Assembly (NCBI GenBank): GCA_028023455.1
Contig: JAQFVV010000550.1
Location: forward strand, 60,001-124,000
Length of the DNA stretch: 64,000 bases
DNA from: Epiperipatus broadwayi
Lineage: Eukaryota; Onychophora; Udeonychophora; Euonychophora; Peripatidae
Direction: 5' to 3'
Positions within the stretch are counted from its first letter, which is position 1, and each line of letters begins with the position of its first letter. Position numbers and translations under genes: made by a program. The notes under the pieces are model-generated. The model searched no databases. It had not been told where the DNA came from and saw only the letters and a list, made by a program, of their open reading frames with translations. Positions 1 through 10,364 of this stretch are shown piece by piece.

Positions 1-1885
1 TACTGTAATTATATAAATGTTGGAGGTGTAGAATATTGACAGAAAAAATCATCCTCATTAAAAAAAATCATTGTTTAATGGAAATGAGCATATTATCAGC
101 ACTTGCATCCAATATAAATAATACTTAAGTGATAAATCCAACATCATTAGCCACAATCATCAAGAATCAACAAATATACTTTGTGACTGGATTTAAAGAA
201 GATACATTATAAAATCTTTACTAATCATCAACTAACTAATGTTGGATTTATCACATATTATAAAAAAGCAGCCATTTATATTTTATCTGCATGCACTACT
301 TAAGTGCTAAAATTACAACAATAATCATATTAACAATGCTGGGATCATTATATCAATTCTGATTATCATCAATGCTCCGAGCCATTTAGTACCTTAAGTG
401 TACTGACTATCAATAAATTGATTATCCGAACCTAGAAAGTGGGTGAACTTTAAAAATTATTTAATGTATAAAATTAGCTATTATAACAAAAAAAATTATA
501 TATTTATATTAATGGTTTGAAAAATTTGATAACTTTTAATATGTAAATACATATATAATTCATAGGTGTACATAAAAATTTTATCATGCCGGAATATATT
601 AATTATAGTAACTTTTGTTTGGGTATAATTTTCAAGAGTGATTTCTAATTGTTTATTCACATTAATACAATTTTTTAATGAATTGGTCTAATGAATAGTT
701 GCATACATTTGTCAATACAATTTTTCACATATATAAAATATTTGTATTTATCTAGACTTCTTAAAAATGACGTGTCCTTTTAATGCATAACAACTTACCA
801 TAGAAAGGAATTGATTGTTTCTGCAATTTTGTGTAATAAACTTGACTAGATTTTAATGCTTCTTAATGTAGAATTTTGTTAAGAAATTATGACTACGTTT
901 GGTTACTCAAGCAGAAAAAAATGTTTGAAAATTAAAATTGGCAAAAACAAAAATGATCTATGTTGCAATTTGCATACTTTAGCCATTGCATATCTTGGAA
1001 TTAAACAAAAATTATTGAATATAATTAAAAAAAATAGTAAGAATTATAGAATGCGAAACTGTTTATGACCTTTTATATAAAAATAAAAATGTAAACACTG
1101 TACTTATTGGTTTTTTCCATAATAAAATTTATCTGTGTTAATCTTTATAATAATATAGTTTATTGTGTTGAATAATTGTATTTATTAATATTGACACCGT
1201 TACAATTTATTTTTACTTTGGTAGTAATAATATTGGTTAGAATATAAAATAGTGTAACTTAGTTTTATGTTCATTCATCACATTAAATTATTAAAATTTT
1301 ATAAATAAAAGAAAGTAAATTTTAAAATTAGTATTCACACGATGAATTCTGTATCGAATAACATATCCGTTTCAGGCTCCAAATTCCCTGAATGGTTTAG
1401 TAATTTGTCTTCCTGATATATTAAATTAATAAATTTAATAAATCGCCTGATAGCATTAATATATATATAGTTTATAATTCAATGTAAGCACATACGGTTT
1501 TATCAGATACAGGTTTTTAAAAAAATAAGTTTTTTTGACTCTTATTTTGAAAAATATTCTAGAAATTATTTTTTCAGCCGTCATAAATTTTTGACGTAAT
1601 TTAATTTTAAATATGTACATAAAATAATTATAAAAAATGAATATATGAAAAAAACCAAAAAAATCAAAGACTAAACCTGATATTATGTAAAGCCACCATT
1701 ACTCACCTACTAAATCATGTTTACCTCTCCAGTTAATTCTGTCAATTACAATTAAAGTTAATTTTTTTATAGATAAAAAATGGAACTCCATTTTGTAATT
1801 TAGCCTTCATAAGAATTGATGAGATTTGGGTGAATGATTTGATAGATATATTGGAATATATATATATCAAATTATATATATATAT
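1..1885. other. AT-rich intergenic stretch without a recognised gene
   Basis: I see no convincing reading frame, RNA gene or known element here. A short inverted repeat (about 129-150 against 235-255, core AAATCCAACAT) is visible near the left end, and a TA-rich tract (about 1857-1887) borders the element that follows. Confidence 0.6.
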
Positions 1886-1933
1886 ATAAGCCATATTTTG
1901 TGGGTTCATCCGTGTTAAAATATTTTAAATATT

Positions 1934-1985
1934 GATATACTGACGTTTCGACTTGGTAACACAAGTCATCCACTGAGCGATAAAA
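1934..1985 (-). ncRNA. Hammerhead-like motif in the PLE-1 3' terminal repeat
   Basis: On the minus strand a 6-bp stem GACTTG/CAAGTC with a six-base loop is followed at once by GAAACGTC, the box that forms the 3' part of the minimal hammerhead ribozymes described in PLE terminal repeats. The upstream core reads TGGATGA instead of CUGANGA, so the fold is not canonical. Equivalent copies lie at 4450-4512 (minus) and 4547-4592 (plus), where the box reads GAAATGTC. Activity is doubtful; relation to PLE hammerheads is likely. Confidence 0.4.
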
Positions 1986-2083
1986 AGTAGAAAGACAGTT
2001 GTAGAGGTGCTACAATCACTGATTTGAAAAAAAACCTTAAATGTTCCACCAATAGCAAAAATGTTAAATTAAGAATGTTTTTT

Positions 2084-2599
2084 TTAAAAAATCTTTCCAA
2101 ATAGGAGGAAGTTTGCTGTATCATCTCGCTTATTGATACAATCTGGCCTTTTAAGTATCTCAATGGCTTCTCTAATTTTGCACTGGTATAGATTATCACA
2201 TCTGGATATGATCCTGGTACTAGAAAAATTAATTTTAGGACCTGAATCCATAGTATGGAGTGAGAGTGCTGATGATGATGAATGTTGTTTAACTGCATTA
2301 GCATGCTCATCTCTCCTAACACTGATGCGATGATTACTCATACCTATGTAAGAAGCCTTACAATTTTCACATGAGATTTGATAAACACCATGAGATTCAA
2401 GAGGGATTGAATCCTTAGGCTTGGTTATTATATTGCTGATCTTTTGATGAGTAGAAAATGCTGTATTTATATTATAGCATTTTAATATATGTCCAATACT
2501 GTCTGTAGTTCCTTTTACATATGGAACACAAATCCTAATAGCTGATTTATCATTTTTTTGTTTCCTATTTTGTCCATTTTGGGCTTGAAATAAGGCTTT
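2084..2599 (-). CDS. PLE-1 GIY-YIG endonuclease domain, downstream of an in-frame stop
   Basis: In frame with the reverse transcriptase and separated from it only by one TAA codon. It starts with the usual linker (a VPYVKGTTDSIGHILK-type block), then the nuclease: GVYQISCENCKASYIGMS carries the paired GIY and YIG elements with two cysteines, then RISVRRDEH supplies the conserved Arg and His, and a late REAIEI block the catalytic Glu. In EN-positive PLEs this domain nicks the target DNA. The stop at 2082-2084 closes the protein at the usual place. No ATG lies at the start, so it is the second half of one broken gene and not a gene of its own. Confidence 0.88.
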   Translation of the reverse strand, partial: KALFQAQNGQNRKQKNDKSAIRICVPYVKGTTDSIGHILKCYNINTAFSTHQKISNIITKPKDSIPLESHGVYQISCENCKASYIGMSNHRISVRRDEHANAVKQHSSSSALSLHTMDSGPKINFSSTRIISRCDNLYQCKIREAIEILKRPDCINKRDDTANFLLFGKIF

Positions 2600-4441
2600 T
2601 TAAATAAATTTATAATTGTAACTATTTGCTAATAAAACACTATTAATATGATTTATTTCTTCTTTCAGATGTGACTTATCTGAAAGGTTAATTGCTCTAT
2701 TTAAAAGAGTTTTGGCTACAGAAACGATCTGAGTTGGGTGATGATGAGAATGTAAATGTAAATATCTGTCCGTGTGTGTATTCTTTCTATAAATTGAAAA
2801 AGATAAACTATTTGGTGTTCTGGTGACTAAAACATCAAGAAAAGGGAGTTTTCCATCAGACTCTGTCTCCATTGTAAATTTAATATGAGGATGCATATCA
2901 TTTAAATGTAAGAAAAAATCATCTAATTTATTTTTTCCATGTTGCCATATGACAAAAGTGTCATCTATGTATCTGAGCCAAATGAGAGGTTTTAAAGATG
3001 ATGATTCTAAAGCACGAGTTTCTATATTTTCCATGAATAAATCAGCTATTACTCCTGAGATAGGTGAGCCCATAGAAGTACCAAAAACTTGTCTGTAATG
3101 CTGTCCATTGTATACAAAATATGTATTCAAGAGACAATGTTTAATCAAAGCAATAATATGGTCTGGTAAATTGCAACGTTGTGAGATTATATTTAAAGCT
3201 TCATCAATTGGAATGTTTGTAAACAAAGACACAACATCAAAACTGACCAGAATGTCATTAGCATTAATTTTTAAACCTTTTAAAACAGAAATAAAATGAA
3301 AAGAGTTTTTAATATATGATTTAATAGATGGGATTGTAGGTTTAATGAAATCCGATAAATATCTAGCTAAAATATGAGTTGGAGATCCTATTGCACTTAC
3401 TATTGGACAAAGGGGGGTATCTGGTTTGTGAATTTTTGGAAGTCCATAAAATTTTGGACAGACACAAGATTTTTCACGAGGGATTATTTTATTTTTTATC
3501 TCTGTTTTAATAGGTGATTTATTAATAATAGCTTTTGTTGTTTTTTCCAAATATGTAGTATGATCTCTTTTTGATAATCTATAAGTTTTATCATTAAGCA
3601 GATCTAAAATTTTATTATGGTAAATGTCACGATCCATAACAACTGTGGCATTACCTTTATCAGCTGGAAGTACAACAATTGATTTGTCCAATTTTATATT
3701 ATTTAATGCTTGTCTTTCTTTCTTTGAAATATTATGTTTAGGAAGCTTAGCTTTTTTTAAAATATTGCAAATCTCTGCTCTAGCCAAATCAGCAGAAGAA
3801 GAATCTATTTTATCAAGAGCTGATTCAACATTACAAACAATTTTCTCAAAAGGTATCCGGGAAGGTGTTAAAGCAAAATTAAAACCTTTTTCTAAAACCG
3901 AAACTTCATCTGTAGAGAGGGCTTTCTTAGATAAATTATAAACGGTTTTTTGATTTGGATACGTAATGACTGGTGATTGTGTTCTAATTAGCATTTGTAA
4001 TTTTTTCTTTTGCTTTGCTGTTACAAATTCCGAATCTTTAATTGATCTAAAATTTGCAATATGATCAAAACTAGTCCACAGTAAAGGATGTATTTTATTA
4101 CTAAGGAATAAACGTAAATCTAGCAATACTTTATCAATTTTGTCTAGATTTTTCCGAGTTTCTTTAATAAAAGAGTTTAAAATAATATTGCTTGTTTTCC
4201 TTAGAATTTTACTAATATTATAATTGTTCTTGTGAAACACAATTTTACAGCAAGTGAGTATAACATTGTAATTTTTGCATGCTAACAGAAAAGATAAATT
4301 ACAAAGTAACTTACATTTCTTAATCCACGTTCTTTCAAACAATCGGAGCTGTTTAAAAATTTTCTCCCCATAGAGGTTAATAATGTTGATATGAATATTT
4401 TCATGGGTTGCATATATAAAAGACATATTTTGCAGGTTCAT
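2600..4441 (-). CDS. PLE-1 reverse transcriptase ORF (613 codons)
   Basis: The reverse transcriptase part of a Penelope-type protein, which primes cDNA synthesis at a nicked chromosomal site. Visible landmarks, in residues of this ORF: the IVVLPADKGNATVVMD block typical of PLEs in the middle of the protein, the FYGLPKIHKP block after it, palm motif A FDVVSLF at about 401-407, GTSMGSPIS at about 454-462, the catalytic YIDD at about 491-494, and LPFLDVLV followed by a HSHHHPTQIVSVAKTLL block. The ATG at 4441 lies inside the terminal repeat; an ATG five bases upstream is in another frame and stops after 14 codons. The ORF ends at a TAA (2600-2602) that interrupts an otherwise continuous frame into the nuclease domain, so the ancestral protein was about 785 residues. 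PLE identity is certain; activity is unlikely unless the stop is read through. Confidence 0.93.
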   Translation of the reverse strand: MNLQNMSFIYATHENIHINIINLYGEKIFKQLRLFERTWIKKCKLLCNLSFLLACKNYNVILTCCKIVFHKNNYNISKILRKTSNIILNSFIKETRKNLDKIDKVLLDLRLFLSNKIHPLLWTSFDHIANFRSIKDSEFVTAKQKKKLQMLIRTQSPVITYPNQKTVYNLSKKALSTDEVSVLEKGFNFALTPSRIPFEKIVCNVESALDKIDSSSADLARAEICNILKKAKLPKHNISKKERQALNNIKLDKSIVVLPADKGNATVVMDRDIYHNKILDLLNDKTYRLSKRDHTTYLEKTTKAIINKSPIKTEIKNKIIPREKSCVCPKFYGLPKIHKPDTPLCPIVSAIGSPTHILARYLSDFIKPTIPSIKSYIKNSFHFISVLKGLKINANDILVSFDVVSLFTNIPIDEALNIISQRCNLPDHIIALIKHCLLNTYFVYNGQHYRQVFGTSMGSPISGVIADLFMENIETRALESSSLKPLIWLRYIDDTFVIWQHGKNKLDDFFLHLNDMHPHIKFTMETESDGKLPFLDVLVTRTPNSLSFSIYRKNTHTDRYLHLHSHHHPTQIVSVAKTLLNRAINLSDKSHLKEEINHINSVLLANSYNYKFI

Positions 4442-4680
4442 CCATGTTAAAATATTTTAAATATTGATGTACTGACATTTCGACTTGTAACGCAAGTCAT
4501 CCACTGAGTGATTGTAGCAACTCTACAATCGCCTTTCTACTTTTTATCACTCAGTGGATGACTTGTGTTACCAAGTCGAAATGTCAGTATATCAATATTT
4601 AAAATATGTTAACACGGATGAACCCACAAAATATGTATTTTATATAGGCAACCCATGAAAATATTTGTATCAACATATAT
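4379..4680. repeat. Inverted terminal repeat pair at the 5' side of PLE-1
   Basis: The arm 4379-4512 (5' end of PLE-1 including its first codons) is matched in reverse complement by 4547-4680, with a spacer of about 35 bases. The right arm also continues into sequence matching the start of the PLE-1 ORF, so it is a piece of a second PLE-1 copy in opposite orientation. A transcript across it would form a hairpin of about 130 bp. Confidence 0.85.
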
Positions 4681-4719
4681 ATATATGATCAATTGTGTGT
4701 TTTATTGTAGATATCAATT

Positions 4720-4830
<111 letters not shown>

Positions 4831-5047
4831 CTGCCACTCACAAATGAATAAGTCCATTCCAACTCTAAACCAAAATAAAGAAGAGAAAGGAGAGATAGAA
4901 AGAGGCAGAGAAGAAAAAAGACTAATCTAAAAATGAATTTTATGGTGATTCTACAAATCAATCTATGAAACACAAATACATCCATATATAGAACATGCTG
5001 ATCCAATTGTCTGTTTATTTGTTAATGTATGATGTTATTTTTTAGAT

Positions 5048-5198
5048 TAAGTCAGAAGAAAACTTGCATTTCCACAATACTTCAACACCATATCTAATTG
5101 TAGCTCTCAAAGATTTTCTAAACTCTGCCATAACTTCCCAAAGAAAATAATTGTCTTTGCACTTCTTTAGAATGCCTTGAGATAATTCTTCTAATGTA
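5048..5198 (-). CDS. Candidate terminal coding exon, unrecognised
   Basis: About 50 codons without a stop on the minus strand, preceded by a good splice-acceptor-like sequence (CCCTTTCTACATTAG just upstream) and ended by TAA. The peptide begins ELSQGILKKCKDNYFLWEV and is rich in Lys, Trp and Cys, unlike translated AT-rich noise. An AATAAA lies about 30 bases after the stop (minus strand, 5014-5019). I do not recognise the family. It could be the last exon of a host gene or a scrap of a retroelement; an alternative frame is also open for about 27 codons, which lowers confidence. Confidence 0.25.
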
Positions 5199-5597
5199 GA
5201 AAGGGTCTACCTGTATTATTAATATTAGGAATAGATAATTGAAATAGTTTATATATGTATTGAACTGAACAATACTTAAATCTCCAGAGACAGATCATGG
5301 ATAATGTGAGAGATATAAAAAACTTTTTTTTAATTATTGTCACATGTAAGGTGTATACATTCAAGACCTAGACAGGCTGTACATTTGTATATGTCTAATA
5401 TTAGTCAATAGCATTTAAGCTGGCAGTTTGGTTATAGTATATTTTTTATAAGGATGTGTAATTTTTATTAGTAAATTGTATTCAAGACATACAGTAACAT
5501 TGGAAATCAGTTTTGGTATAGTTGTAAAAGTAATTAATAAAAAAATCTGTTTTATTATATAAATATAATAAAGATAAATTTGCAGTGTTTATTATTA

Positions 5598-5984
5598 TTA
5601 TTTTTGTATTTGTACTTCAGCACTTACTATTAATAATGCAACTCTTGAATAAATGCTACTTCTGCTACATTTTTTTTGATTATGTATATTTATATTTTTT
5701 TGTTTAATAATTTCTAAATCATAATTAAAAGTAAATTTAAAAAACATATATTTTATTAAACAAATATAGTAAAGGCAAATATCAGAATATTTTTTCTGCA
5801 TTTCAACAATTAGTATTAAGGAATATGTTTCTGAAATGCAAGGGACTTCCAGTGCAATTTTTTTGACTTTAACCTTTGCAGGATTAAAATATTCAAGTTT
5901 CAGAGTCATAATGGAAACAATTAAATAAAAAAAATAATTGGTCATTTTGAATGTATGATAAGGTATTTCAAATCTTCGAGTCAC
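5598..5984 (-). CDS. Hypothetical 128-codon ORF, doubtful
   Basis: An open frame on the same strand as, and upstream of, the candidate exon at 5048-5198. It has a hydrophobic stretch near its N-terminus (NYFFYLIVSIMTL) and a basic stretch, but the second half reads like AT-rich filler. A segment around 5820-5910 (a LEYFNPAKVKVKKIALE-like peptide) is the most protein-like, and an AAG|GT donor-like site follows NPAK. I cannot name a function; it may be part of a host gene or chance. Confidence 0.15.
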   Translation of the reverse strand: MTRRFEIPYHTFKMTNYFFYLIVSIMTLKLEYFNPAKVKVKKIALEVPCISETYSLILIVEMQKKYSDICLYYICLIKYMFFKFTFNYDLEIIKQKNINIHNQKKCSRSSIYSRVALLIVSAEVQIQK

Positions 5985-6790
5985 TTAACAAAAAAGATGT
6001 GTTATGCTAATAAAGTGTATAATAAAAGAGAATGATCTATTATCTTTTGTACATGATTTAGGACAAGTTTTAAAAAAGTATAAAGGAAATCTCTAAATTT
6101 TGAACAGTTACAGATATTAACACATTTATTAAATGCAATTCATTATATATTTAATATAATAATAGAATAGTGAACTCTTAAGATCAAAGTTCTTTGATTG
6201 CGTTTTCAGAACTGTCTTCCATTGTTCAATTTTCTTATGAACTCCCAAATAGTGTTAGCACCAGACAATATCACCACTTTATATCCAAAAAAAAGTGAAG
6301 AACAAATATAAATAAAAAGTTAAATAAGAATTTTGTAATGATTATACAAACCAATATCTGAAATAACAATAAGTCTTTATGTATCACAAATTGATGATTT
6401 CATTTATTTATATAACATCATTGAATTTAATATCTTCAAATCACTTCTGCATAAAAAAAATGTTGATGAAAAATTCCAACACTTTCTCTAATGATAGTTT
6501 TATATTATATCTTTCTTCAACTTATAAGCTTTCAATAAAGCAATCAAAAATGTATTTATTTGGGGTCTGAGGTTTAAAACCCATGTTAGTAATTATCATA
6601 CTATAATTGTGTATTCACGTTTACTGATCTTTTTTTATTTTTTCAAGTACTTATGAAGATATGTTCTTACAAATTTACATTTTGTTATAAAATCTAAAAA
6701 TCTAAAGAAGATATAGTTGAGTTGTTGTTATGGATTTTTATTTATAAATAATTTTATTGAAAAACCATATGTAATAATGATACAATTGTA
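5985..6790. other. AT-rich stretch, one weak exon-like segment
   Basis: Mostly featureless. On the minus strand at about 6205-6275 one frame gives a protein-like peptide (KVVILSGANTIWEFIRKLN) before a stop. No clear splice sites; I do not call a gene. Confidence 0.3.
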
Positions 6791-6859
6791 AATCAAAAAT
6801 AATAATAGTTATCCTTGTTAGTCAGGCAACCAAATGTTCTGACGTGGTTACTGGTGTTG

Positions 6860-7621
6860 TTAATCCAGCTTAATCAGGTTCCACATGTCAAATAAAAATC
6901 TGGATGAGATTATTCTGTCCTTATGGTGAAATTCCTTTAGCTTGGAAATGAATATGTCTTCAGGCTTGGGATGAGGAAAGATAAACTTTTTGTGACATCT
7001 GGCCATCCAGATGGCATAAGTGAGAAAGGTTGAGAGTCTTGTGGTGACATAATCCCTGGACAGAAAGCAGCATATGATATTTAAGATTTTGTTCAAGGAA
7101 ATGTGGCAGTGGTAAGTAATGAAAGTTCTGATTTTGTTATATGCTGGGCAATCATTTATCATATGATCAAAGGTTTCACAGGTTCTACGGCAGTTGTGAC
7201 ACATAGGATCTATATTCTTGAGGAATCTTCTGCAGTGCAGGAAGCAGTTCGTCTGGAGTGAATTCAGGTTGGTTTTTACTAGAAAATCCAGGAACCTTGG
7301 CTCCAGCTTGAGATGGTTGAAAAACCTGGTGACCACCTGATTGTTACCACTGAGGTAAGGAATTGTAGAGTTTTGTGTGGGAAATAGCAGTTTATGAGCA
7401 TCCCAAATGGAGATTTTTTGTCTGAATACTAGGGTAGAGTGGCCATTGTGAGTGAAAAGGTAGTCAAGTATCCAATTTAGCCAGCTTATCTTTGAAGGTG
7501 GAGGTCTGTCTGATGGAATGACTAGTTGTTCTGCTACAATCTGGAGAAATTTCTTTTGTAGGATGTGGATCAGAGAGTGGCACTTTTGGTAATATATAGA
7601 AAAGGTTGTGTGCAATGACAT
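6860..7621 (-). CDS. LINE-A ORF2, C-terminal region with CCHC motif
   Basis: Follows the reverse transcriptase ORF after a gap of about 30 bases and in another frame, so it is the distal part of ORF2 separated by an indel. It contains CHNCRRTCETFDHMINDC (Cys-x2-Cys, His, Cys), the zinc-binding motif found after the thumb in many LINE ORF2 proteins, and Trp-rich flanks. The stop at 6860 is probably the natural end of ORF2. Confidence 0.8.
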   Translation of the reverse strand: MSLHTTFSIYYQKCHSLIHILQKKFLQIVAEQLVIPSDRPPPSKISWLNWILDYLFTHNGHSTLVFRQKISIWDAHKLLFPTQNSTIPYLSGNNQVVTRFFNHLKLEPRFLDFLVKTNLNSLQTNCFLHCRRFLKNIDPMCHNCRRTCETFDHMINDCPAYNKIRTFITYHCHISLNKILNIICCFLSRDYVTTRLSTFLTYAIWMARCHKKFIFPHPKPEDIFISKLKEFHHKDRIISSRFLFDMWNLIKLD

Positions 7622-7651
7622 ACCATTATTTTACTATGTTGCTGCATGCAT

Positions 7652-8698
7652 TCAATTCCTATGGCCGCTGTTTTTACCATTCCACAAAAGCCGTACACAG
7701 ATTCGGTTGATTTTTGTATTGAAAGTCTTTGTCATGTTAATTATGGGTAGATAGTAGCTAATCTTTGCCATTACCTTGATATTGAGGAGAGAGATTTTTC
7801 CTTGCAGAGATAAATAAACCTTAGCAAGGTTTTTAACTGTGTTGGTGACGGCTTCAATAATGAAATTCTGTATTTGTATCGACATGGCTTTTGGTGACTT
7901 GTATTTGGGAAACCCCAAAAAGTTTTGGGGGTCTGCTGAGAAAGGTGATGATATCTTCTTGCCGGTGTTGATTTTCCGGGCTGATGACTTGTTGAGGTTG
8001 AAGGAAAGTTTGGAGGATTCGGAAAATTTTTTGATTATTTGGATGAGAAGTTTTAGATATTTTTGGAAGGGTAAGGTGACAAGTGCATCATCCTTATAGG
8101 AAAATGTTTTACAGTGTTTCTTCAGCTGGGGTATATAGATTCCTGAAAGTTCTGCCTCAATCTGTTTAAGAAGTGGGTTCAAGTAGAGTATAAATAGGAG
8201 ACTGCTAAGTGGAGATCCTTGGGTTATGGATCTTGAAGGAATAAAACCATCTGTAAAGAAACCATTCAGGGAAATGTGGACCAATCTGTTACTTAGTAGA
8301 TTGTCCAATATCTGAATGATTTGAATAGGAATGTCTAGTGCTGAGAGGCAATTGAGCAGGATGTTGACATCTACTGAATCAAATGCTTCAGAGATGTCTA
8401 GCTGAATGGCAATGGGTTTGTATAGATTCTTGGATCTGATATGATCACAGAGGATTTTTACCTCCCCGATTGCAGAGAGTGTGGATGAGCCCTTCTTTGC
8501 GAATTGCAACTGGGATATGTTGTCCAGAATAACATCTTCTATTTTCTCCTTGATCACACCTTCAATGACCTTAAACAGAATTTTGGTCATGGAGATTGGT
8601 CTTATGCTAGATAGAGCAGATGGGTCCCAGTTTTTCTTAAGGAAGGGGACCATCGCCATGGGATAAAGTTTGGGGATAGTTTTTTTTGCTGTTTTCAA
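7652..8698 (-). CDS. LINE-A ORF2, reverse transcriptase domain
   Basis: LINE reverse transcriptase: SSIRPISMTKILFKVIEG (finger motif), FAKKGSSTLSAI, AIQLDISEAFDSVD (catalytic Asp of motif A), RSITQGSPLSSLLF (motif B), FSYKDDALV (motif C with the YxDD box as YKDD), and a downstream LGF block. It overlaps the upstream ORF (8637-9200) in a different frame; the change of frame coincides with a run of eight A on the minus strand near 8690, a likely one-base slip. The ATG-like start is not meaningful. Confidence 0.9.
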   Translation of the reverse strand: MKTAKKTIPKLYPMAMVPFLKKNWDPSALSSIRPISMTKILFKVIEGVIKEKIEDVILDNISQLQFAKKGSSTLSAIGEVKILCDHIRSKNLYKPIAIQLDISEAFDSVDVNILLNCLSALDIPIQIIQILDNLLSNRLVHISLNGFFTDGFIPSRSITQGSPLSSLLFILYLNPLLKQIEAELSGIYIPQLKKHCKTFSYKDDALVTLPFQKYLKLLIQIIKKFSESSKLSFNLNKSSARKINTGKKISSPFSADPQNFLGFPKYKSPKAMSIQIQNFIIEAVTNTVKNLAKVYLSLQGKISLLNIKVMAKISYYLPIINMTKTFNTKINRICVRLLWNGKNSGHRN

Positions 8699-9200
8699 GA
8701 TGGTTAATTAGTTTTAATACTATGGGAGCTGTGAAATTTTCAAGGTGCATAAGTATGAACTTTGGAATGCCGTGTAGTCCTGGATGGACATTGGACGGTA
8801 GGGCAGCCAAGCGGTTTTTGAGGTTTGATATTGTTATTCCATGTTCATTGTTTTGTGATGTCTCATGCCACTGATTTGTGGGGTAGGTAACAGAGTTTGA
8901 TAGGTGTTTTTTGAAATATGACTCTATTTGGATGAGCATTTGGTTGCCAAAGGTATGTCTACCACCGATGAGGAGGGATAAAGGAGTTTGTTTTTTCCTT
9001 ACCCCCAGAGACCATCTGAGATAGCCACATGTCCAGCAGTGTTGGCCGGGTAAGTATAACCTAGCATTCTTTGTTGCTATTATTTCAGCAATCGCAGCTT
9101 GTTTCTGCTTGTACTGTATTTTAAGTAATAGGAGGTTGTCTATAGTACCATCACTTGAGAAATTTGTAATCCCATGGTGTAGCAGATCAAGCTCATTCAT
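8637..9200 (-). CDS. LINE-A ORF2, region between endonuclease and reverse transcriptase
   Basis: Reads into the start of the reverse transcriptase (a GLHGIPKFILMHL block corresponds to the usual G.DGIp..+lK segment), then leaves the frame at the A-run near 8690. No separate function is expected. It links the endonuclease (9472-9981) with the polymerase core. Confidence 0.7.
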   Translation of the reverse strand: MNELDLLHHGITNFSSDGTIDNLLLLKIQYKQKQAAIAEIIATKNARLYLPGQHCWTCGYLRWSLGVRKKQTPLSLLIGGRHTFGNQMLIQIESYFKKHLSNSVTYPTNQWHETSQNNEHGITISNLKNRLAALPSNVHPGLHGIPKFILMHLENFTAPIVLKLINHLENSKKNYPQTLSHGDGPLP

Positions 9201-9471
9201 AAGGGTTGTTGACCCTTTATTTTTTTGGTGTGCTGTATGATTATGGTTTGCAGGATGCCTGTGAAGGTGAACCAGGCTTCCTCTGGATTTATGTTAAGAA
9301 TGTCAATTTTTTTCAAAGAGTATGTAAGCATCTGAAAAAACAGCTTCCGTGGCAGCAGCTTTAGTTATGATTCGGATTGTTTTTTTGTAGTCTATGGGAG
9401 TATAGGAGTCCAGATCTAGAGACACTATCAGGGCAAGATGGTCTGAGAAGGGAATGGGTTGAAGCTTGGCT

Positions 9472-9981
9472 TCAAAATATTAGGTCAATCAGCATTCTAG
9501 AACTCTTCATATAGAATGAGTATGTATCTTCAGGAAAGAAACCTCTGCCATTTATGAAACCACTGGCTAAGAGATGAAGGTATTTCCATGTGAACACATC
9601 ATATTGCAGGTTGAAGTCCCCCAAGAGGATTGTAGGGCCTGGGTTGTTTGCAGTGATGAGATTTATGGTGTGGATTATTCTAGAATAGGTCAATGGGTTG
9701 TTCTGGCAGTATACATAAATTGCAATGAATTCGCTAGATTGGTATATGAGCTTGATTGCAATGACATTGGCATCATGGTAAAGCACTTTATAGAAAGAAG
9801 GTGTTTTCCTGTTATTAATAATGATTCCTACCCCTCCAGCAGCTGATGTATTAGTAGACAGAAGAGTGAAGCCCAGTTTTGAAAGTTCGTGTATTATGTG
9901 AGGGTTGGAGTTTAGGTGATATTTGGTATTTCCTAAGAATAAAATATGAGGAGATGCAAGTTGGAAAAAATGCCTAATCAC
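9472..9981 (-). CDS. LINE-A ORF2, APE-type endonuclease
   Basis: Exonuclease-endonuclease-phosphatase fold used by LINEs to nick target DNA. Visible: ILFLGNTKYH (position of the metal-binding Glu block, here not conserved as Glu-Thr), AAGGVGIIIN, EFIAIYVYCQNN, and TILLGDFNLQYD with the conserved GDFN. The last motif (SDH) continues after the stop in another frame, at about 9440 on the minus strand (FSDHLALIVSLD). The missing Glu suggests a damaged or divergent active site. Confidence 0.82.
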   Translation of the reverse strand: MIRHFFQLASPHILFLGNTKYHLNSNPHIIHELSKLGFTLLSTNTSAAGGVGIIINNRKTPSFYKVLYHDANVIAIKLIYQSSEFIAIYVYCQNNPLTYSRIIHTINLITANNPGPTILLGDFNLQYDVFTWKYLHLLASGFINGRGFFPEDTYSFYMKSSRMLIDLIF

Positions 9982-10364
9982 ATATAAACAGTCAGGAGAA
10001 TTAATTCCCTGATGTTAAGACCAATGATTTGGCACTTGATCCTATCCATAAAGATTATTGCTGCTTGGTTTTACCGCCAGTGGAATCTTTGATCGAGGCT
10101 TGTAATGGTCCTTGTGATCACTGAATTTTTGATCTGGCAAGAATGGCCTGTGGAAATCAGCTTGAAAGTGCTCAGTTTCATTGTTGTGAGATTCATGACT
10201 GAGAGGGTTTTTGGGTGTGCTTTGTACCTTCCTCTTGTTTTTTTCCAGAATAGAATTTACACTGTAAGGAAGGGAGAACTTTAGGTAGTTTGGTTCAGAA
10301 GCAAGAGATAGTTGTGAGTCCTCTTCCTCAGAGTAAGCCTTTTAAAGTTTGGAAGATTTTCATT
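9982..10364 (-). other. LINE-A ORF1/ORF2 junction
   Basis: Degraded coding sequence on the minus strand: the first part of ORF2 (about 10,030 leftward) and a Ser/Pro/Lys-rich segment before it. Stops in all frames; no intact ORF. Confidence 0.5.

Larger units (their letters stand above)
1888..4512 (-). mobile_element. Penelope-like element PLE-1, nearly complete
   Basis: A Penelope-like retroelement read on the minus strand: terminal repeat (about 4379-4512), reverse transcriptase, GIY-YIG nuclease, and a second terminal repeat at the 3' side (about 1888-2010). The two ends share the same sequence in the same orientation: a GGTTCATCC block, an AT-rich block, a GTTTCGACTTG or ATTTCGACTTG block and a CAAGTCATCCACTGAG block. 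A third, inverted copy follows at about 4547-4680. PLEs are known for such direct and inverted terminal repeats. The left end abuts a TA microsatellite and the right side a long TAA microsatellite. Only one coding lesion is obvious, so this is the youngest PLE in the window. Confidence 0.9.
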
